NCBI RefSeq assembly: GCF_014641945.1
Contig: NZ_BMIJ01000009.1
Coordinates: 124,001-188,000 of the forward strand
Direction: 5' to 3'
Length of the DNA stretch: 64,000 nucleotides
Source of the DNA: Marinobacterium zhoushanense
GTDB taxonomy: Bacteria; Pseudomonadota; Gammaproteobacteria; Pseudomonadales; Balneatricaceae
The notes below the pieces were generated by a model. It saw only the letters and a program-made list of their open reading frames with translations, was not told where the DNA came from and made no database searches. The translations under genes and the position numbers were made by a program. Positions 26,145-34,751 of the stretch are shown here, piece after piece (within the stretch, counting starts at the first letter, position 1; the number at the start of each line of letters is the position of its first letter).

Positions 26145-26639
26145 TCAGTGGTGCTTCTTGGTCAGCTTGTCCAGTATGCCCATGGCGAAGGCGGAGACCA
26201 CGAAGGTCAGGTGGATGATGACGTACCACATCAGTTGGTCGTTATCGTAGTTCTTGGCATCCATGAAGATCTTCAGCAGATGGATCGACGAGATCGCCAC
26301 GATCGAGGCGGCGACCTTGTTCTTCAGGCTGTTGGTGTCCAGCGTGCCCAGCCAGCTCAGCTTCTCGGCGCCCTCGTCGAGGTCGATCCGGGACACGAAG
26401 TTCTCGTAGCCGGAGAACATCACCATGACCAGCAGTCCGCCGACCAGGGTCAGGTCGATCAGCGACAGCACCACCAGGACGATATCCGCTTCCCCGATCT
26501 CCAACACATGGGGGAGAAGGTGGAACACCTCCTGAAAGAACTTGATGCCCAGTGCGATCAGCGCCAGGCTGAGCCCGAGATAGATGGGCGCCAGTATCCA
26601 GCGCGACAGGTACATCAGGCGCTCAAGCTGTTTTTCCAT
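26145..26639 (-). CDS. yqhA: YqhA-family (UPF0114) inner-membrane protein
   Basis: 164 residues with four hydrophobic helices and the family's typical features: an N-terminal MEKQLERLMYLSRWILAP, the SGYENFVSR segment and a basic tail KLTKKHH. The function of UPF0114 proteins is unknown. It is convergent with the ferredoxin gene and lies just downstream of hemY on the same strand, 70 bases apart. Confidence 0.9.
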   Translation of the reverse strand: MEKQLERLMYLSRWILAPIYLGLSLALIALGIKFFQEVFHLLPHVLEIGEADIVLVVLSLIDLTLVGGLLVMVMFSGYENFVSRIDLDEGAEKLSWLGTLDTNSLKNKVAASIVAISSIHLLKIFMDAKNYDNDQLMWYVIIHLTFVVSAFAMGILDKLTKKHH

Positions 26640-26709
26640 ATTCTGTAAACCTCGAACTCTTGCTCATGGATCAGCCGATATGCGGCCGATTGAGCTCGAA
26701 TTCAATCCC

Positions 26710-27978
26710 TTAATCGGTGCTGTTTTGCAAAGGCTTCGCCTCGGCCTCCGGTAATGGCAGGCTCGGCAGCGAACCGTTGACCAGCTCGAAGCCCCGGGTG
26801 GATGCGGCAGCGGCACGCTCCCGTTCGCCGAGGTGGCTGAGCAGGCGGCCCAGTTCGGCATAGGCTTCGGCGCTGGGCTGCAGCTCGAGGCTGCGTTCGA
26901 AGTGCTTGATCGCCGCGCCCCAGTGCTGGTTCTGCATCGACAGGCGGCCGAGCGTGAGTTCCAGCGCCGGGCTGTCATCATGCTTCTTCAGCCAGGATTT
27001 GGCGGTATCCAGCTGCTTGTGCGGTGTGCTGCCGGCGATGCGGCCGTACAGTGCGACCAGATTCTCATCCCAGTTGCGCTTGATCTGCTCGCGCAGCATC
27101 TTCTCTGCCTCGTCGGCACTGCCGGCCTCGATCATCAGCGCGCTGTACTGCTCGATCAGCTGCTGATCATGGGTGCAGTCGGCAGGCAGGGATTGCCAGG
27201 TGTGGGCGACCGCCTGCAGGCGGGTCTGGCTGTCTGCTTCCGCGGGCTGGCTGCTGAGGCTCTGCTGGAGCAGGTGTTGGGCGGCCAGATTTTCCAGCTT
27301 GCGAATCTGCTCTGAGGGTAACGCCTGCTGCCGTTTCAGCTCAGGCATCAGCTGGTTCAGGCCCGACCAGTCATTGAGGCGCACGTAGGCCTCCTTGAGC
27401 AGCTTGAGCACATAGCTGTGCTTGGGTGCCAGCTGCTTCAGGTGCAGTAGGGTGGCCAGGGCGGGCTCGTGCTGACCGCGTGCAAGCTGGATCTGTGCCT
27501 GTACGATGCCGATGGCGACTTCGGCCTTCGGCGTCGCCTCACGCGCCCTCTGCAACAGGTTATCGGCGGCGGCAGCATCGCCCTGTTCATGGGCCGCCTT
27601 GGCGGCTGCCAGATAGTTGATCAGTGGCTGTTCGCTGCGCGCGGCGGCCTGGGTCAGGTAACGCTGCGCTTTCCACCAGTTGCCCTCGGACAGGGCCATC
27701 AGCCCCTTTAACGTCTTGTTCTGGGCGATGCGCTGATTGCGCTGTCCGCGCCAGCTGCGCATGCGGCGGGCCGGCACACGGGCGCGACCGACCAGGTTGA
27801 TCAGGGTGTGCAGCACGGCGAAGGCGATGATCGCCATCAACAGCAGTACCCAGAGGCTGGTCTCGATGGTGGTCTCTTTGTAGGCCAGCAGGACGTAGCC
27901 AGGATCCTGTACCATCAGCTGACCGAGCCAGGCGCCGGCCAGCAGCAGGATCAGCAGCAGGATAAAGAAGCGCTTCAT
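26710..27978 (-). CDS. hemY: HemY, TPR membrane protein of the haem cluster
   Basis: A 422-residue protein with two N-terminal membrane helices (about 4-20 and 40-62) followed by a basic linker and cytoplasmic tetratricopeptide-like repeats rich in alanine and leucine. This is proteobacterial HemY, not the Bacillus protoporphyrinogen oxidase of the same name. It is proposed to scaffold late haem-synthesis enzymes, but its biochemical role is not settled. It is the last gene of hemC-hemD-hemX-hemY and overlaps hemX by 4 bases. Confidence 0.92.
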   Translation of the reverse strand: MKRFFILLLILLLAGAWLGQLMVQDPGYVLLAYKETTIETSLWVLLLMAIIAFAVLHTLINLVGRARVPARRMRSWRGQRNQRIAQNKTLKGLMALSEGNWWKAQRYLTQAAARSEQPLINYLAAAKAAHEQGDAAAADNLLQRAREATPKAEVAIGIVQAQIQLARGQHEPALATLLHLKQLAPKHSYVLKLLKEAYVRLNDWSGLNQLMPELKRQQALPSEQIRKLENLAAQHLLQQSLSSQPAEADSQTRLQAVAHTWQSLPADCTHDQQLIEQYSALMIEAGSADEAEKMLREQIKRNWDENLVALYGRIAGSTPHKQLDTAKSWLKKHDDSPALELTLGRLSMQNQHWGAAIKHFERSLELQPSAEAYAELGRLLSHLGERERAAAASTRGFELVNGSLPSLPLPEAEAKPLQNSTD

Positions 27979-29303
27979 TGCCCGGCCTCCTGTTTCAGCC
28001 GTGCCATTTCACGCAGATGCTCCTTGAGCGCCTTCAATGATCCGGAGATATCGGGCAGCTCGGGGGCGATATTCATTGCCGACATCTCCTCCAGTGCACG
28101 CAACATCGCCTGGCTGGTGGCGTCCTTCTGGTCGAAGTAGGTGGAGATCCAGTTCGAAGCCTTGTCCAGGCTGGCGTCGAACGCCTGCTGCTTGCGCTGC
28201 AGAAGTGCCAGCTGCGCCTGCTCCAGCATCAGGTGCAGATTTTGTTGCAGGTAGTAGGTCTGCTCCGGCGACATCAGTGGCTCCACCGGCTCGTCGCGAT
28301 GCTGGATCACTACCAGTTTCTCGAACTTGTCCACCGCCTTGTTCCAAGCCGCTGCTGCGCCTTCGGTCCAGCTTTGCTCGACCGCTTCGGGGGTGATCTC
28401 CTCCAGCATCGAGGGCAGCTTGCGCTTATCGGTGACCGGCGTGACGCGCAGGTCGTCGACCTGTCGGTTGATAGCGGCCAGTTTCAGGTAGGTGCCCTCG
28501 GTATCCAGTACCGGCACCGCTTCCAGTGCGGCGATATCCTCGGCCAGGGCCTGACGCACGTTGTACAGTGCCACATCGTCGCTTTCACGCAGGATGTTGT
28601 CGGTGGCCTTGAGCAGGGTCAGTGCACCGTTGGCGGTCTGCTCCATCAGCACGCGCTGGTTGGCCAGGCGCAGCAGGTATTCGGCCTCGGCCAGCAACCA
28701 GTCCTCACGCGAGGTGTCGCGGGTGGCGTTGACCTGCTTGATGGCATCGGTCAGGCGCTGCTGCAGCTGGTCGATGTTCTGCTTCTCGGCCTCGGCCTGG
28801 GCCTGCAGGCTGCCCAGCTGCTGGGACACACCGCCGACACGGTCGGCGACCTCGGCACGTGCGTTGGCCAGCGCGGTTTCCACCTGCTGGTTCAGACTGG
28901 CCTGGGCGCTGCTGCTCTCCTGCTTGAGTTGCCAGCCCTGCCAGTAAAGATAGCCGACTCCGCCGAGTGCAATCAGCGCCAGCAGCAAGCCAAGTTTGCC
29001 GGGCCAGCCGGCCGGTTGCTTCGCTGCCGCTGTCGGAGGTGCGGGGGGGGTGGGCGTTGACGCCGCCGGTGGCCGAGGTTTCTCCTGGGCCGCGTTCGGC
29101 TTGTCGGCCGTCGATTCGGCAGACGTAGCGGCCGGGGCGTCGCTCTCACTGCTCTCGGGGGAGGTCTCCTTGGCCGAATTCTCAGCGCCGCTGGCAGCCT
29201 CCGGCTTCGCAGGCGCGCTGCTTACTGCTTCATCGGTAACGGGGGGCTGCTGGTCGGGCGTAGTGTCCTGGGATTGCTCGTCGGGCTTGCGGGTATCATT
29301 CAT
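27975..29303 (-). CDS. hemX: HemX (uroporphyrinogen-III C-methyltransferase-like) membrane protein
   Basis: 442 residues. The first 95 are low-complexity (Pro/Ala/Ser/Glu) and likely disordered. A single membrane helix follows (about 101-121, LGLLLALIALGGVGYLYW), then a long periplasmic coiled-coil-rich domain typical of HemX. Although often annotated as a methyltransferase, it has no SAM-binding fold that I can see. Its gene lies between hemD (14-base gap) and hemY (overlap), consistent with a structural role in tetrapyrrole synthesis. Confidence 0.92.
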   Translation of the reverse strand: MNDTRKPDEQSQDTTPDQQPPVTDEAVSSAPAKPEAASGAENSAKETSPESSESDAPAATSAESTADKPNAAQEKPRPPAASTPTPPAPPTAAAKQPAGWPGKLGLLLALIALGGVGYLYWQGWQLKQESSSAQASLNQQVETALANARAEVADRVGGVSQQLGSLQAQAEAEKQNIDQLQQRLTDAIKQVNATRDTSREDWLLAEAEYLLRLANQRVLMEQTANGALTLLKATDNILRESDDVALYNVRQALAEDIAALEAVPVLDTEGTYLKLAAINRQVDDLRVTPVTDKRKLPSMLEEITPEAVEQSWTEGAAAAWNKAVDKFEKLVVIQHRDEPVEPLMSPEQTYYLQQNLHLMLEQAQLALLQRKQQAFDASLDKASNWISTYFDQKDATSQAMLRALEEMSAMNIAPELPDISGSLKALKEHLREMARLKQEAGQ

Positions 29304-29317
29304 GCCATCAGTTCCAG

Positions 29318-30094
29318 TCAGTCGGCAGGTCGTAGTGCGCGGATCATGGACGTGTCGTCCGGTCCGTCCGCTATCCTGATTCGAGTAAAGCCCCGAGCCT
29401 CGGCGATTGCCGCGATGCGTTGGCTCGGAACGATCAATTCTGTGCTCAGTAGATCCGGCTCCGTGCCCGCAAGTTCCAGCAGGTTACTCAGAGCCTCGCC
29501 GCTGGTTATCAGAATAGCGGATAACCCTTGGGCAAAAATAGTCCTTTTGATCAGGTCGGGGCTGTAGCGCGGGCAGGTGCGTCGGTAAAGGTCGGCATAG
29601 TCGACCTGGGCGCCGCGCGCGCGCAGGGTGTCGGCCAGCAGTTCGCGACCACCCTCGCCGCGCATGATCAGGAAGCGTTGCTCGGCGACCTGCTGTAGCA
29701 GTGGATCGCACAGCAGCGCTTCGGAATCATAGCCGCCGTTCACGTAATGGGCCGGAATGCCACAGGCTTCCAGACTATCCGCGGTGGCTGCACCGATCGC
29801 CAGCCAGTGCACGCCGATCGGCAGCTGTGGCCAGTATGCATCTATCCACTGTCCGCCGATGCGGGCAGCGTTGGGGCTGACGAAGATCACCCCGGTATAC
29901 AGATCGAGGTCGAGGATCTTGCTCTTGATGGCGTTGAACGCCACGTGCTCGGCCTCGGTGACCGGCACTATCTCCAGTAACGGTAGGGCCACCGCCTCGG
30001 CACCGAGCGTGTGCAGGCGCTCGATCTGGCTCCTGGCCTGATGGACCGGGCGGGTCACCAGAACCCTCATGCCATGGAGAGGTTGCTCAGCCAC
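29318..30094 (-). CDS. hemD: uroporphyrinogen-III synthase
   Basis: 258 residues; cyclises hydroxymethylbilane with inversion of ring D to give uroporphyrinogen III, the branch point to haem, sirohaem and cobalamin. The family is poorly conserved, but GMRVLVTRPVHQA at the N-terminus, IFVSPNAAR and ILITSGEAL in the middle are characteristic. The GTG start overlaps the end of hemC by 8 bases, so translation is coupled. Confidence 0.93.
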   Translation of the reverse strand: MAEQPLHGMRVLVTRPVHQARSQIERLHTLGAEAVALPLLEIVPVTEAEHVAFNAIKSKILDLDLYTGVIFVSPNAARIGGQWIDAYWPQLPIGVHWLAIGAATADSLEACGIPAHYVNGGYDSEALLCDPLLQQVAEQRFLIMRGEGGRELLADTLRARGAQVDYADLYRRTCPRYSPDLIKRTIFAQGLSAILITSGEALSNLLELAGTEPDLLSTELIVPSQRIAAIAEARGFTRIRIADGPDDTSMIRALRPAD

Positions 30095-31034
30095 GCTCGG
30101 CGTATACCTCTTTCAGTATCTTGTCGGCACCGGCGGCGAGCAGGCGCTCGGCGAGGGTGACACCGAGCTGCTCGGCCTGATCGACGGGGCCGCTGATCTC
30201 ATCGCGCAGTACCTGGGTACCGTCGGGCCGACCGACCAAGCCGCGCAGCCAGAGCTGATCGCCGCTCTCGTTCAACGTGGCGTAGCAGCCGATCGGTACC
30301 TGGCAACCGCCCTCCAGACGACGGTTCATGGCGCGCTCGGCCAACACTCGATAGGCGGTTTCGGTATGGTTGAGCGGCTTGAGCAGCTCGAGCAGCTCGC
30401 TGTCGTCGGTGCGGCATTCGATGCCCACCGCGCCCTGGCCGCCGGCGGGCAGGCTCTGCTCCGGCGGCATCTCCTGGCGGATGCGCTCGCTCAGCTCAAG
30501 GCGTATCAGACCTGCGGTCGCAAGGATGATGGCGTCGTAGTCGCCGGCATCGAGCTTGCTCAGGCGGGTCTGCACATTGCCGCGCAGGAAACGTACCTGA
30601 AGGTCGGGACGACGCTCACGGATCTGGACTTCGCGGCGCAGCGACGAGGTACCGACGACGGCACCCTGGGGCAGTTCGTCGAAGCTTGCGTAGGTGTTGC
30701 TGACGAACGCATCGGTGGGCTTTTCACGCGGGCAGATCACGGCCAGGCCGAGCCCGTCCGGAAACTCCATCGGTACATCCTTCATCGAGTGTACGGCGAT
30801 ATCGGCTTCGCCCTCGAGCATGGCGGTTTCCAGCTCCTTGACGAACAGGCCCTTGCCGCCGATCTTGGCCAGCGGGGTGTCGAGGATCTTGTCGCCCTTG
30901 GATTCGATCTTGACCAGCTCGACCTGCAGTCCGGGATGAAAACGTTCCAGCTCCGCCTTGACGTACTCGGCCTGCCAGAGGGCGAGCAGGCTGCGGCGGG
31001 TGGCGATACGGATGGTTCTGTTGAATTCAGTCAC
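30087..31034 (-). CDS. hemC: porphobilinogen deaminase (hydroxymethylbilane synthase)
   Basis: 315 residues; polymerises four porphobilinogens into hydroxymethylbilane. Cys244 in EGGCQVPIG is the attachment point of the dipyrromethane cofactor. The substrate-binding arginines are in GTSSLRRE and RGNVQTRL, and the catalytic aspartate in HSMKDVP. GTG start with TGGAG seven bases upstream. It opens the hem cluster and follows the IclR gene by 97 bases; a promoter in that gap is likely but not clear. Confidence 0.97.
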   Translation of the reverse strand: MTEFNRTIRIATRRSLLALWQAEYVKAELERFHPGLQVELVKIESKGDKILDTPLAKIGGKGLFVKELETAMLEGEADIAVHSMKDVPMEFPDGLGLAVICPREKPTDAFVSNTYASFDELPQGAVVGTSSLRREVQIRERRPDLQVRFLRGNVQTRLSKLDAGDYDAIILATAGLIRLELSERIRQEMPPEQSLPAGGQGAVGIECRTDDSELLELLKPLNHTETAYRVLAERAMNRRLEGGCQVPIGCYATLNESGDQLWLRGLVGRPDGTQVLRDEISGPVDQAEQLGVTLAERLLAAGADKILKEVYAERG

Positions 31035-31131
31035 TGGTGATCTCCAGGGGCGGTGGCCAGCCCCACATAGTGTACGGAAATGGCACTAAGTGTATCAGAA
31101 ACTGAGGCGGAATCGGCTCCGGTGGCGAGCC

Positions 31132-31908
31132 TCAGCTTTGCGCCGGTACTTGAATAATCTGTTCCAACTGCGCGGCGGCCTCACGCAGCTGCGGCTCGAA
31201 CTGAAGCAGATCCTCCAGCGAGCAGCGGATCACCGGCGCATGGGTAAACAGGCAGGCGATCAGACGGCCGAGGGCATCGCGCACCGGCACCGCGCAGGCG
31301 ACCATGCCGTCGATGAACTCCTCGTTGTCCACCGCCAGCCCCTGCTGTTCGATATGTGCCAGCTCGTCCAGCAACTCTTCAGGGTCGGTAAGGGTGTTAC
31401 GCGACAGGCGCTGGATCGGCAGCTTCTCGAGCATCAGCCGGCGCTGCGCCAGCGGCAGGTTGGCCAGGTACAGCTTGCCGCTGGCCGTGCACCAGCTCGG
31501 GGTATGGCTGCCCACCGGCAGGTTGATCTGCAGTGGCCAGTTGGTTTGCACCCGGTCGAAATAGAGCATCTCGGTACCGTCGGGGATGGCGATGCCGCAG
31601 GTCTCACCCACCGCGTTGGACAGGTGTTCCAGAATCGCCCGGCGCTGAGCCTTGTAGCGCCCGGCGTAGATGATGCCGAGAGCGGCCTGGTGCAGGCGAG
31701 CACCGGGTACCACGAAGCCACGCATATTGGTCTGCAGGAAACCCTCTTTCTCCAGGGTCTGGATCAGGCGATGCCCGGTGGCCTTTGGGATATCGAGCTG
31801 CTTGGCCAGTTCCGTAGGTGTCATCGGTTTGGAGGCGTTGGCGATCGCTTCGATGATCTCCAGCACTCTTAAAATAGAGGAGCCTTTTTCCCTGCGTGTG
31901 ATACTCAT
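31132..31908 (-). CDS. IclR-family transcriptional regulator
   Basis: A 258-residue regulator with an N-terminal winged helix-turn-helix (about 10-65, including SKPMTPTELAKQLDIPKATG) and a C-terminal GAF-like effector domain (ETCGIAIPDGTEMLYFDRV...). This is the typical IclR plan and size. It is transcribed separately from the catabolic genes, whose terminator lies just upstream, but is the only regulator in the island. It is therefore the best candidate to bind the TGAGAC-N5-GTCTCA repeats before dctP. The effector would be the transported acid or a breakdown product (inference). ATG at 31908 preferred over a GTG 12 codons earlier; neither has a good ribosome site. Confidence 0.9.
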   Translation of the reverse strand: MSITRREKGSSILRVLEIIEAIANASKPMTPTELAKQLDIPKATGHRLIQTLEKEGFLQTNMRGFVVPGARLHQAALGIIYAGRYKAQRRAILEHLSNAVGETCGIAIPDGTEMLYFDRVQTNWPLQINLPVGSHTPSWCTASGKLYLANLPLAQRRLMLEKLPIQRLSRNTLTDPEELLDELAHIEQQGLAVDNEEFIDGMVACAVPVRDALGRLIACLFTHAPVIRCSLEDLLQFEPQLREAAAQLEQIIQVPAQS

Positions 31909-31979
31909 GGTGGATCGGGGTCCGTTGCGGATAGAAAACTGCACAGAGTATACAGGTAACTATATATGTATATAAAAAA

Positions 31980-31997
31980 GCCGCCCCGAGGGGCGGC
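31980..31997 (-). terminator. terminator of the TRAP/dehydrogenase operon
   Basis: GCCGCCCC and GGGGCGGC form a tight hairpin around a GA centre. On the minus strand it is followed by CTTTTTTATATA. It lies 29 bases after the acylating dehydrogenase stop codon and separates it from the IclR gene. Confidence 0.85.
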
Positions 31998-32026
31998 GAA
32001 TGCGGAAACCACCAGGGAATCAGAGG

Positions 32027-33529
32027 TTACTTCATGGTCGGCATGGAAAACTCGGCACCGGCGCGGATGCCGGTGGGCCAGCGGCGGGTCACGGTCTTCA
32101 TGCGGGTGAAGAAGCGTACGCCGTCGGAACCGTGCATGTTCAGCGCGCCAAAGATGGAACGCTTCCAGCCACCGAAGCAGTGGAACGCCATCGGCACGGG
32201 GATCGGCACGTTGATGCCGACCATGCCAACCTGCACGTTCTCTTCGAACTGACGTGCGGTATCGCCATCACGGGTGAACAGGGCGGTACCGTTGCCGTAT
32301 TCATGATCGTTGATCAGCTTCAGCGCCGCGTCGAAGCTATCTACGCGCACCACGACCAGTACCGGGCCGAAGATCTCCTCCTGGTAGATGCGCATCTCAG
32401 TGGTGACATTGTCAAACAGGGTCGGGCCGACGAAAAAGCCGTTCTCGTACCCCTCGACCTTAAAGTCGCGTCCGTCGCAGACCAGCGTGGCGCCCTGCTC
32501 AACACCGCTGCTGATGTAGGAAAGGATTTTCTGCTGATGCTCGCGGCTGACTACCGGGCCCATGTGCGGCTCCGGCTCGACACCCAGGCCCGGGCCGACG
32601 CGCATCTGGCCAATCTCGCTTTTCATCATCTCGACCAGGTTGTCGGCCACTTCGTCACCAACGCAGACCGCGACGGAGATCGCCATGCAGCGCTCACCGG
32701 CGGAGCCGTAAGCGGCACCCATCAGCGAGTTGACCACCTGCTCGGGGTCCGCATCCGGCATCACCACCATATGGTTTTTGGCACCGCCGAGGGCCTGGCA
32801 ACGCTTGCCGTTGGCGGATGCCGTGGAGTAAATGTACTGGGCGATAGGCGTGGAGCCGACGAAGCTGACCGCCTGCACGCGCTCATCGGTGAGCAGCACA
32901 TCGACCGCTTCCTTGTCGCCGTTGACCAGATTGAACACCCCTTCCGGCAGACCCGCTTCAGCCAGCAGTTCGGCGATAAACAGGGTGGCGCTTGGATCCT
33001 TCTCGGACGGCTTCATGACGAAGGTGTTGCCGCAGGCGATCGCCACCGGGAACATCCACATCGGCACCATGGCCGGAAAGTTGAACGGCGAGATCCCGGC
33101 GCAGACGCCCAGCGGCTGCATCAGCGAGTCGGAGTCGATGTTGCGGCCGACATTGAGTGAGTGCTCGCCCTTCTGCAGGTGCGGGATACCGCAGGCAAAC
33201 TCGACCACCTCCATACCACGGGTGATCTCACCCTGGGCATCGGAGAACACCTTGCCGTGCTCAAGGGTGATCAGCTCGGCCAGCTTGTCACGGTTTCGCT
33301 CCAGCAGCTCCTTGAACTTGAACATGACGCGTGCGCGCACCACGGACGGAGTCTTCGACCAGCCTGGGAATGCAGCCTGGGCCGCGGCGATGGCAGTGCG
33401 AGTCTCGTCGGCGGTGGACAGGGTGACGGTGCCGCTCTGCTCGCCGGTGGCCGGGTTGAACACCGGCGCGGTGCGGCCGGACTCGCTCGGGGTGCGGGTG
33501 TTGTTGATAAAGTTGGTTACGTTGGTCAT
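32027..33529 (-). CDS. CoA-acylating (methyl)malonate-semialdehyde dehydrogenase, MmsA/DddC-like
   Basis: A 500-residue aldehyde dehydrogenase of the MmsA branch. The catalytic cysteine is in GSAGERCMA, and the NAD-binding region contains ISPFNFPAMVPMWMFP, diagnostic of this CoA-dependent branch. The reaction is semialdehyde + CoA + NAD+ to acyl-CoA (+ CO2): methylmalonate semialdehyde to propionyl-CoA, or malonate semialdehyde to acetyl-CoA. AGGAG is seven bases before the ATG at 33529. Its neighbour is an iron-type alcohol dehydrogenase instead of the valine genes mmsB or bkd, which favours a 3-hydroxypropionate-like substrate (as DddC) over valine breakdown; this is an inference. Confidence 0.92.
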   Translation of the reverse strand: MTNVTNFINNTRTPSESGRTAPVFNPATGEQSGTVTLSTADETRTAIAAAQAAFPGWSKTPSVVRARVMFKFKELLERNRDKLAELITLEHGKVFSDAQGEITRGMEVVEFACGIPHLQKGEHSLNVGRNIDSDSLMQPLGVCAGISPFNFPAMVPMWMFPVAIACGNTFVMKPSEKDPSATLFIAELLAEAGLPEGVFNLVNGDKEAVDVLLTDERVQAVSFVGSTPIAQYIYSTASANGKRCQALGGAKNHMVVMPDADPEQVVNSLMGAAYGSAGERCMAISVAVCVGDEVADNLVEMMKSEIGQMRVGPGLGVEPEPHMGPVVSREHQQKILSYISSGVEQGATLVCDGRDFKVEGYENGFFVGPTLFDNVTTEMRIYQEEIFGPVLVVVRVDSFDAALKLINDHEYGNGTALFTRDGDTARQFEENVQVGMVGINVPIPVPMAFHCFGGWKRSIFGALNMHGSDGVRFFTRMKTVTRRWPTGIRAGAEFSMPTMK

Positions 33530-33566
33530 GCGGGTGCTCCTAATACGGACAGTTCGCAAATCGGGT

Positions 33567-34733
33567 TTACTCTTGATTCCAGACGGCTGCATACAGCTCG
33601 ATCAGTTCATCGACAGTGGGGACACGGGGGTTATTGCCGGGTGAGCCGGATGCCAGGGCCTGTTCCGCCATGGTGGTACGCAGCTCGAAATAACGCTCCT
33701 TCTCGATACCGAACTCGGCGGGGCTCGGCACCTTCAGCTCCTGATTCAATGCACGCAGTTCCGCCAACAGTTTGCTGTTGGCGGTTGCGTTGTCGTCGCT
33801 CTGCAGTGCTGCACCGATGGCGCGGGCGCAGTCGGCATAGCGCTCAGGTGCGCTGTCCAGCGAGAACGCAGTTACTTTGGGCAGCAGCATGGCGTTGGAC
33901 AAACCATGGGGAACGTGGAAGAAGGCGCCGATGGGGCGGCTCATACCGTGTACCAGGGCTACCGACGCGGCGGAGAATGCCACCCCGGCCAGGGTTGAAC
34001 CGAGCATCATCGCCTCGCGCGCTTCGCGGTCGTCTGGTGTGTGGTAGGCGCGGCGCAGGTTCGGGCCGATCAGACGCATGGCCGCCAGCGCCTGGCTGTC
34101 ACTGTAGGGGTTGGCTTTGGCGCTGACATAGGCCTCGATGGCGTGCGTCAACGCGTCGATACCGGTATCGGCGGTGACGCGGGCGGGAAGAGACAGCGTC
34201 AACTCGTAGTCGACCAGTGCCGCCACCGGCATAAAACCTAGGCCGACGCACAGCATCTTCTCGTCCTTGTCGGCATCGGTGATGATGGTGAAGCGGGTCA
34301 CCTCGGAGCCGGTGCCAGCGGTGGTCGGGATGGCGATAATCGGCAGCCCCTGCTCACTGACATCGCGCGGGAATTTGTAGTCGCGCATCTGCCCGCCAAA
34401 CTTGCCCAGGATCGAGATCGCCTTGGCGGAGTCGATGGGGCTGCCGCCGCCCAGGGCAATGATCGAGTCGTAGCGGCCGGCCTTTACCTTATCCACACCG
34501 GCAATGATCGATGCTTCGGTGGGTTCGGGCAGGGTGTCGGCGAACAGGTCGCTGTCGAGACCGGCCTCGCTCAGTACGGCCTGAAGTGTGCCCACATAGC
34601 CCAGTTGGACCATCATTCGGTCGGTGATGATCAATGGCTTCCTGCATCCCAGCGCGGTCAGGATCTCCGGTGCCTTCCGACTGGCACCTGCGCCCACCTC
34701 AAGAAGACGGGGTAGAATGATTCGGTTACTCAT
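33567..34733 (-). CDS. iron-containing alcohol dehydrogenase, DddB-like
   Basis: 388 residues, group III (Fe-ADH) family. The NAD-binding motif GGGSPIDSAKA is intact. The metal ligands are visible: Asp in DTGIDALTHAIEAY with its histidine, and histidines in LVHGMSRPIG and FFHVPHGLSNA. It should oxidise a primary hydroxyl to an aldehyde using NAD+. Paired with the acylating dehydrogenase directly downstream (37-base gap), it fits oxidation of a hydroxy acid such as 3-hydroxypropionate to malonate semialdehyde. 4-hydroxybutyrate, isethionate or a diol are alternatives. CGGAG lies seven bases before the ATG. Confidence 0.92.
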   Translation of the reverse strand: MSNRIILPRLLEVGAGASRKAPEILTALGCRKPLIITDRMMVQLGYVGTLQAVLSEAGLDSDLFADTLPEPTEASIIAGVDKVKAGRYDSIIALGGGSPIDSAKAISILGKFGGQMRDYKFPRDVSEQGLPIIAIPTTAGTGSEVTRFTIITDADKDEKMLCVGLGFMPVAALVDYELTLSLPARVTADTGIDALTHAIEAYVSAKANPYSDSQALAAMRLIGPNLRRAYHTPDDREAREAMMLGSTLAGVAFSAASVALVHGMSRPIGAFFHVPHGLSNAMLLPKVTAFSLDSAPERYADCARAIGAALQSDDNATANSKLLAELRALNQELKVPSPAEFGIEKERYFELRTTMAEQALASGSPGNNPRVPTVDELIELYAAVWNQE

Positions 34734-34751
34734 AGTTGTTCTCCGAAATAA

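Noticed and set aside
30069..31040. 323-residue plus-strand frame opposite hemC
   Set aside because: Shadow of hemC, with no family motif.
31102..31135. CTGAGGC/GCCTCAG inverted repeat over the IclR stop as a terminator
   Set aside because: Seven-base arms with a 20-base interior and no T-run; too weak to call.
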